Origin: Halichondria panicea
Lineage: Eukaryota; Porifera; Demospongiae; Suberitida; Halichondriidae
Direction: 5' to 3'
Assembly: GCF_963675165.1 (NCBI RefSeq)
Contig: NC_087384.1
Span: 465,001 to 529,000 of the forward strand
DNA: 64,000 nt
In this document: positions 58,011 through 64,000 of the stretch, one piece after another
Position numbering within the stretch: position 1 is the first letter of the stretch
How the letters are laid out: every line of letters starts with the position of its first letter
Notes under the pieces: generated by a model
What the model saw: only the letters and a program-made list of their open reading frames with translations
Databases searched by the model: none
Told to the model about the DNA's origin: nothing
Made by a program: the position numbers and the translations under genes

Positions 58011-59884
58011 TTATCGTTTAACTTGGCTTTTGATATCTGAGACCACAGACAGGTATGTAGCAGGCCGTTTAAGTGAATCAGGATATGCAAGAATATAGTC
58101 TTGTAGGAAATAAAATATTCCAGCAGCTTTTTTCGGGTACTCCAAGTTAAACACATAGTAGGCTGAAAACGTATAGAACAGAGCACTTGGGATCGATGGA
58201 GCTTCACACAAAACAATTCTCTCAACAACGACAAAGTATTGTGTTATTTCTGCGCCACAAAGAGCAATAATTCTTGGGGAGTTTCTAACGGGCTCTCTTT
58301 GAATGGCATCTGTAAGAGATGTATCCTACATGGGAAAAACAAAACAATAGGTCAGTAGGGAATACACACCACACATACACGCATGCAAGGTTAAAGTGCA
58401 TACAAAATGAGAAAAAAATCTTACCATTGAAAATTCTTGATAAAGATAGATAAGGGCATCATCTAGCATTTTAGCCACTAAAACTCCTAAAAAGCTCAAT
58501 GGGCCAAGATCTGCATGCCTTTCAACTGTAAAAAGAATGCGTTAAGTACCTATACTCTCGTTACTGTAATCCTTTACCAGTGTCATCAAGGGTTTCAAAT
58601 ATAGTTGAGAGTCCTTTTTTCCCCTTATTCTTCCTAGCATACCTCATGATTGCTGGAACAAATAACTTCCAGTTATTAATGAAGGTTTGCTTGACATCAT
58701 GACACCCCGTCACTAGCCCCATTTCCTGTTCCAGCTATAATAAGGTAAGAAAAAAACTTACTAATTTTACTTGTTAATTTTAACACTTACAGCAGCTGGC
58801 CGTTTTAGTGCTGCATGGCATTCTTTCAGTACCTCTTGCACAGACACTGCTTCAGCCTCGATAAATGTTCTTCTTTTTGAGTAGGTAGACTTCATCAAGG
58901 GAAGAATGATAGTGTCTCTGGGATTAGCCTTTTCCATTTCTATTGACAACGCTTTCATATGTTCACCAAAGCTTCCAATGTCTTCTATTGGTCTAGTCAC
59001 TCCAATTGGGTACCTCCGGAGAAGCTGGCCTCGTTTTAAAGGCAGTTTTTGTTTCTTCTGTTTAGGACAAGAAGAATCTTCTCTGTCTCTCTTTTTTCGA
59101 GCACATTTGATCACATTTCTTACACGCTCAACCATTTTGTCCTCCCAGGTTTGCTAAAGAAAAATAATTATATACCACCTGAAATTGAAAACCAAGTATT
59201 AACTTACATATCCACTCCCCTGGTCATCCTTCATGAAGCCGTATTGTAAAATAAGTCTTCGAGCTAAGGAAGAACACTGCGCCCGAGTTGGGGAAGAGTA
59301 ACAGGTGAAGAGAATGTTGACAAGGGTGCGTACTATCTCGTTTCTCGCAGAAATATCTAGCATTTCATCCGTTATGCAATCCTGGATTTCAGGACGCCAA
59401 GAAGTTGGTATAGTCAATATTTCTCTGTCGCGTGCTCTAGGCATGGTGCTAGCTTCCGACGGGGGCGACTCAGAACTTGACCAGATAGAGGAACTTGAGC
59501 CGATCGAGATATCATCATCACCACGTTCAGGATTGAGAGGATTGAGAGAAGAAGGTGAGGGTAGAGCAGGTAAGGTGAAACAATCGTTTTGAATCCTTAG
59601 AATCTTTTTCACAATTCCAATTGGAGGCACCATCTCCTTGATGTCAGATTCTTTTATGCATTTAAACGCTTCTCCATCAACAAAGTTTTCTGTCGAAAAG
59701 AGTAAAATAATGATGGCTTACAAAATACAGGCGAACACATGCAAACAATTCTTGCAATTATGCTAGCTGTAGCAAAAAATATATTACCTTCAAACACTTC
59801 ACAAAACTTGTCAGGAACACCCTTGTCTTTCAGCATCTGGGAAACTTCATCCACCTTCATCGCTTCCACGGACATTGAACTCAT
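58011..59884 (-). CDS. SAM-domain accessory protein of the transposon, 504 aa
   Basis: Six exons with closed phases: 59884-59788, 59689-59208, 59153-58791, 58734-58578, 58525-58425 and 58325-58011. Residues 1-70 resemble a sterile alpha motif: VDEVSQMLKDKGVPDKFCEVF, then FVDGEAFKCIKESDIKEMVPP and GIVKKILRI. A Ser-rich linker follows, then a conserved-looking region (RDREILTIPTSW; ARRLILQYGFMKDD; WEDKMVERVRNVIKCARKKR) and a C-terminal domain with VVVERIVLCEAPS. The middle is strongly basic and could bind DNA. Proteins of this SAM-plus-unknown-domain build recur in animal genomes as repeat families. Its position inside the inverted repeats and the divergent layout with the transposase suggest an accessory protein of transposition. 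No enzymatic motif was recognised. Confidence 0.75.
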
Positions 59885-59944
59885 GTTCTCATCAAAAGGA
59901 TGTCCTAGTACTTGCTTTCCTTTTAACAGTATAAATATATAGCT

Positions 59945-60200
59945 AGATAGATCTATATAGGGTTAGGGTTTGAGAGAAGAAGCAAAAAGTACTAACTTTA
60001 AACAGAAGTTGGACTTTAGCACATGTTTGTGAAGAGCTCACATGCACTCTGGATCACCTGAACCAGAATCACATGATATGAATTTAACCCTAACCCTAGG
60101 TTATACTAACCCTACCCTAGGTTACCCTAACCCTTAACCATAGGTTACCTAACCCAGAGGAGGTTTAATTAACCCTCCTAAATTAGCACATGATTTTTCA
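59945..60200. promoter_or_regulatory. Divergent promoter of the transposon with TTAGGG-like repeats
   Basis: About 315 bp separate the two start codons. The part 60080-60165 is made of CCCTAA/CTAGGTTA-like units that resemble animal telomere repeats (TTAGGG) in both orientations; it also contains GGTTAGGGTTTGAGAG at 59960. These could be binding sites for regulation or simply repeat sequence. Confidence 0.45.
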
Positions 60201-62888
60201 ATGTCAAGTTTGAGGCAAAAACACTGTCCTTTGTGTTCATTCGAACCACCAACTATTGCTCTGCTACTAAGCCATCTACGATTGGTTCATTCTAATGATC
60301 CTAGGTTTCTCGTTACCTGTGGAATCAATGGCTGCACCGTAACTTCAAAAAGTTTTTCTGCCCTATACTCCCATGTTTACAGGCGTCATCCAGAGTTTTG
60401 TATCAGACGTAAGACCCCCCAACTCCTTCCACAAACAGAGCCTGAGATCAGTGGTGATGATCACAGTGGAATGACTCCTCTTCCAGGTGTGTACAGTGTA
60501 GATATGTTGTGGCTGCGAAGCTATTACACCTAACAGTATGATTGTTCGTCTGCAGAGTTTGTTTCTAGTGACATTAATCGGCTTACTGGAACAGACACAA
60601 AAATTCGATGCCGTTCTAGTGCCCTACTAATTCTCAAGCTAAAGGAAACACGAAATGTGTCTCAAGTAGCAGTCAATGATATGATTGACAGCAGCATAAC
60701 CCAATATGATGAAACCGTATCAATGATACTTGCTGGCATTCGTTCTCAACTGGCAGATAAGGGATTAGACCCTAATGACTTTGATTTCGACACTCCTCTT
60801 AATGGTATAGGTCATCCCTTCACTGGACTTGAAACAAAATATAAGCAGGACAAGTATTTCAAAGAACAGCTTAACTTTATTGTAAGTGTTAATTATACAT
60901 AATACCCTTGTAATAATTATGTATGTATATCTGCACTCATTATGTGCAATCAGTAATTGACTGCTAATACTATATAAGTGCATCACTCAAACTACATGCA
61001 GGAACCAGTGGAAGTGCAAGTTGGGACGCCAAAGTATGTCAGACAATTCACAGGGGAAAAGTCTCGCTTTGTCTCTAGGTATAGTTCATATCATTACGTT
61101 CCCCTTTTACCAACTCTCAAGAGCCTTCTAGAAGACCCTACCGTTATAGAGCAAATAGATGATTTTCCGTTACGAGTTCGTAATGATGGTATATTTGAAG
61201 ATTTTTGTGATGGAAATTTGTTCAAGAGTCATCCTTTATTCTCAAGTGATCCATATGCCTTACAAATTATTGCATATTTTGACGAATTGGAAATTTGTAA
61301 TCCCTTGGGATCGCATATCAAGAAGCATAAAGTGGGTATTTTTTTCTTTTCATTGGGAAACATTCATCCTAAATTTCGGTCGTCACTGAGAGCTATGAAT
61401 TTGGTGATTGTTTGTTCAAAGCCTGTTTTAGAAGAGCATGGGCTAGATGTTATCATGGAACCATTTATTCGTGATTTGAATGTGTTAGCAACTACTGGCA
61501 TTAGTGTACTTGTAAATGGGACTGAGCGTGTATTTAAGGGTGCTTTGCTTACGTTTTTGGCTGACAATCTTGCAAGTAATGAACTAGGTGGATTCAAGCT
61601 TTCTTTTTCCTTCTCGTTTCGTTTCTGTCGAACTTGTTTGCTAAAAAATGATGAGATGTCACAGTATGTTACATGTGTTGGCTTGGTAGATCGAAGTCTT
61701 GCACTTCACGAAGAGCAGTGCAAGCAATTAGTAGGGCCAACAAGGAGTCATTATTCAAAAACATATGGTATAAACCGCAGATCAGCATTACTAAATGTCA
61801 CTCATTTCTCTATGTTCGGTGGTGGATTGCCGCATGACATCATGCATGACATTCTTGAAGGTATTGCACCAATGGAAATCAAGCTTTTGCTGAAACACTG
61901 TATATCTGAAAAGTTATTAACTCTTGACCAGTACAACAAAAGACTAGTTGATTTTAACTACGGTTATTCTGATTGCGATAAACCAATACCTATTACGAGT
62001 AGTCACTTTCAAACTGACAGATCACTGCGTAGCTCTTCATCTCAAATGTTATTGTTGCTATATATCTTACCTTTCCTTATTGGTGATAAGATACCTGAGG
62101 GGGATGGTTATTGGAAGTGTTTTTTACTTTTGCGAAAGATCGTGGACATCGTGCTTTGTCCGTGTGCATCAGAAAACACAGCATTCAGTCTGAGGATTCT
62201 GATTGAAGAGCACCATACAGCATTCATCACCTTGTACACAGGACGCTTCATTCCAAAAATGCACTTCCTTCTGCATTACCCTGCCCAAATCCTACAAATT
62301 GGTCCAATGGTCAGAAGCTGGACTATTCGCCATGAAGCAAAGCTATATTTTTTCAAAAAAGCGACTATTACATCTAGCTTCAAAAACATTACACTATCAT
62401 TAGCCAATCATCACCAAAGATTAATGTGTTACGAAATGTCTACATCTAGACTTATTTGTTCTTCTTTCGAATGTGGTCCTGCAAAATCGCCGACTTTGTT
62501 TAAAAATGAAAGATCAGACATTCAAGATCACATAATTAGGGAAGTGCCTAATATTACTATGGATACAGTGCTGCATCGTCCTAATTGGGTTCGTCAAGAT
62601 AGAGTTCAATACAAAAGCAACAATGCTTACATTATTGTAGGAACTGATGGCCTTGATCCCTGTTTTGCTTACATCGACGAATTGATAGTAGTTGGTGGTG
62701 ATCTGCTTTTTTTTCTTGTCAGGTTGTGTGATATGCTGTACTTCGATGATCATTATCATGCTTATGTCATTAAAATAACATCCCAGCAATCCATCTATAC
62801 CAAATTATTGGATAGAAATGTGTATCACAGTCACATACTCTCGGATGGACTTCGCTATATCACATTGAAACACTTTTTTATGTCATAA
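60201..62888 (+). CDS. C2H2 zinc-finger transposase-like protein, 832 aa
   Basis: Three exons: 60201-60486, 60556-60881 and 61002-62888. The N-terminus has two C2H2-type fingers (CPLCSFEPPTIALLLSHLRLVH; CGINGCTVTSKSFSALYSHVYRRH). A helical linker follows, then the long transposase-like core with FCRTC, FGGGLPHDIMHDILEGIAP, and near the end KMHFLLHYPAQILQIGPMVR SW-type sequence ending RHEAKLYFFKK. Acidic residues in the DIMHDILEG block and the Glu of RHEAK are candidate catalytic positions; I cannot assign the DDE triad with certainty. Related proteins are common as uncharacterised repeats in fish, echinoderm and sponge genomes. No internal stop or frameshift was seen, so the protein may be active. 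Confidence 0.8.
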
Positions 62889-62929
62889 TTTCATAATTAT
62901 CAGAACATTTATGGTTGTTTTGACACAGT

Positions 62930-63200
62930 GCTGGAGGATTTACTGCATGAGTAAAGGAATTGACCACACCAGTAGTTTTAACCAATTATATATTTATTAC
63001 CTACCACAAATGGTTATTTTGACACAATTATAGAGTTTTTACTGCATGAGGAGAAGTGATTTGACCATTGTGGAAGTTTTAACCCTTTACATTTTTATTA
63101 CCAATCACAAATGGTTGTTTTAACACGGTGCTGGAAGTTTTTACTGTACGAGTAAGGTACTTTTGACAACTACAGTAGTTTTAATCTATTACAGTTGAAA
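62930..63200. repeat. Right subterminal repeats of the transposon
   Basis: Three or four units of 75-90 bp containing AAATGGTTGTTTTGACACAG, TTTTTACTGCATGAG and AGTTTTAACC. Confidence 0.7.
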
Positions 63201-63303
63201 AAACTCCAAAATGTTACTTTACTATTCGCTGGTTTTTTTAACCCTTTGGTTGAAAGGTACATTTACCCATTAAGGTTAAACTAACCCAGTTGTTTTTTCA
63301 GTG

Positions 63304-64000
63304 TGTGTTTTGTACATTTGTTGTATACATCAACTTACAGCAGTAGGGTGTATTGTGGTGTACCCTCAGCTGCGCCCTGGCCCCTGGCAATTATTTGTGC
63401 ATTTATTGTGGCTATCTAATATACAGGTGTATATGTGTGTATATGTACTCCCTCACTGAGCTGCGCCTTATACCAGGCCCTGGCAATACACATGTATATA
63501 TACAACTACCCAGGCCCCCAAATATACTATCCCAAGATAGCCGTGCATAGTACAACTATTTAATACATATACACAGTCATGTAACCTGTATGGTATAATT
63601 ATACTGCATATACCGTATAGAGGGTAATTTTCGTGGGATAAAAATTCGAAAACAGTGGTTTTCGTGAGTAAAAATTTCGTTTAGTCTCGTTGCCTGCACT
63701 GCATTCCTATATGTTCCGGTAAGTCACGCCATTTGGCATTGTGATTATACGGTCTGTGTTGACAGCTATATACACACAAGCACACACGCATGCACGCACG
63801 CACACACGCATGCACACAACATGAATAGCGTTATATAGACCTATATACTGCATATACATGTATCACATTTTAGCTACCACTGTAGATATAACAACTTTAC
63901 ACCAAACAATGCAGTGGGACTGACTTCCAGGAGACAACTTAGGGAATTGCTCTAGACAGTTGATACTCGACTAAATAAACAAATGTAACAAGCATGACAT
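63304..64000. other. Array spacer right of the transposon, no gene seen
   Basis: Contains GTATTGTGGTGTACCCTCAGCTGCGCCCTGG-type sequence that also follows P6 near 51.63 kb, so this is the resumed spacer of the P7 unit. A family-2 MITE-like end (ACCGTATAGAGGGTAATTTTCG) is at 63612 and a short CA/GCAC tract at 63770-63820. No exon found. Confidence 0.6.

Larger units (their letters stand above)
57221..63303. mobile_element. CMC-type (CACTA/EnSpm-like) DNA transposon, 6.1 kb, two genes
   Basis: Terminal inverted repeats begin CACTGAAAAAACAA and end with the complement TTGTTTTTTCAGTG, flanked on both sides by TGTG, a possible 4-bp target duplication. Subterminal regions hold several copies of longer repeats, as is usual in CACTA elements. 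Two divergent genes fill the middle: a SAM-domain protein (58011-59884, minus) and a zinc-finger transposase-like protein (60201-62888, plus). All exons are open, so the element may be recent. CACTG ends and the GPMVRSW...HEAK motif point to the CMC superfamily; the 4-bp duplication would fit Chapaev better than EnSpm, so the subgroup is open. Confidence 0.8.

Noticed and set aside
60080-60170. Telomere or chromosome-end fusion site
   Set aside because: Short, degenerate and located between two genes of a transposon; better explained as part of the element.

Overview
The window is animal nuclear DNA. Genes are split by short GT-AG introns, simple-sequence tracts ((GT)n, (CT)n) and hairpin-forming MITEs are everywhere, and every recognisable gene has a metazoan relative. 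The compact gene spacing, the A+T-rich introns and the hairpin-repeat style suggest a demosponge such as Amphimedon; this is inference from style, not a sequence match.

Region 1 (1-26.7 kb) is a dense block of conserved single-copy genes. From left to right: an unidentified PPxY/membrane protein (minus, running off the left edge); selenoprotein M (minus, with an in-frame UGA and a downstream SECIS hairpin); splicing factor CWC22 (minus, 12 coding exons); a TBC1D10-type Rab GAP (minus, 11 exons); single-exon QPRT (plus); ALKBH4 (plus, 2 exons); an ANKRD27/Varp-like VPS9 protein with no ankyrin repeats (minus, 14 exons); and GIT (plus, 12 exons). For CWC22, TBC1D10, Varp-like and GIT I followed splice phases exon by exon and all reading frames close.

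Region 2 (26.7-57 kb) is a tandem array. A block holding the 3' half of an ANKRD13-like gene (minus strand; FinO-like exon names A0, A, B, C, D, E, F are mine) has been copied repeatedly. In each copy an intronless plus-strand gene lies in the intron between exons B and C. There are seven of these nested genes. Each encodes a signal peptide, a papain-type (C1A) cysteine protease domain, then a C-terminal cystatin-like domain with a QVVAG motif, and in most copies a hydrophobic C-terminal tail typical of GPI or membrane anchoring. A protease carrying its own class of inhibitor at the C-terminus is the most unusual thing in the window. One copy (P1) has the catalytic Cys changed to Ser, one (P5) is frameshifted in the cystatin domain, and two (P1, P4) have lost the anchor. 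The terminal exon of GIT was dragged along in one duplication and survives as a broken copy at 38.5 kb, with smaller relics at 36.7 and 53.1 kb.

Region 3 (57.2-63.3 kb) is a complete-looking two-gene DNA transposon with CACTG termini, subterminal repeats, a C2H2 zinc-finger transposase (plus) and a divergently transcribed SAM-domain protein (minus). It sits in the right-most array unit. The rest of the window (63.3-64 kb) is array spacer. No rRNA, tRNA, CRISPR or prokaryotic feature was seen.
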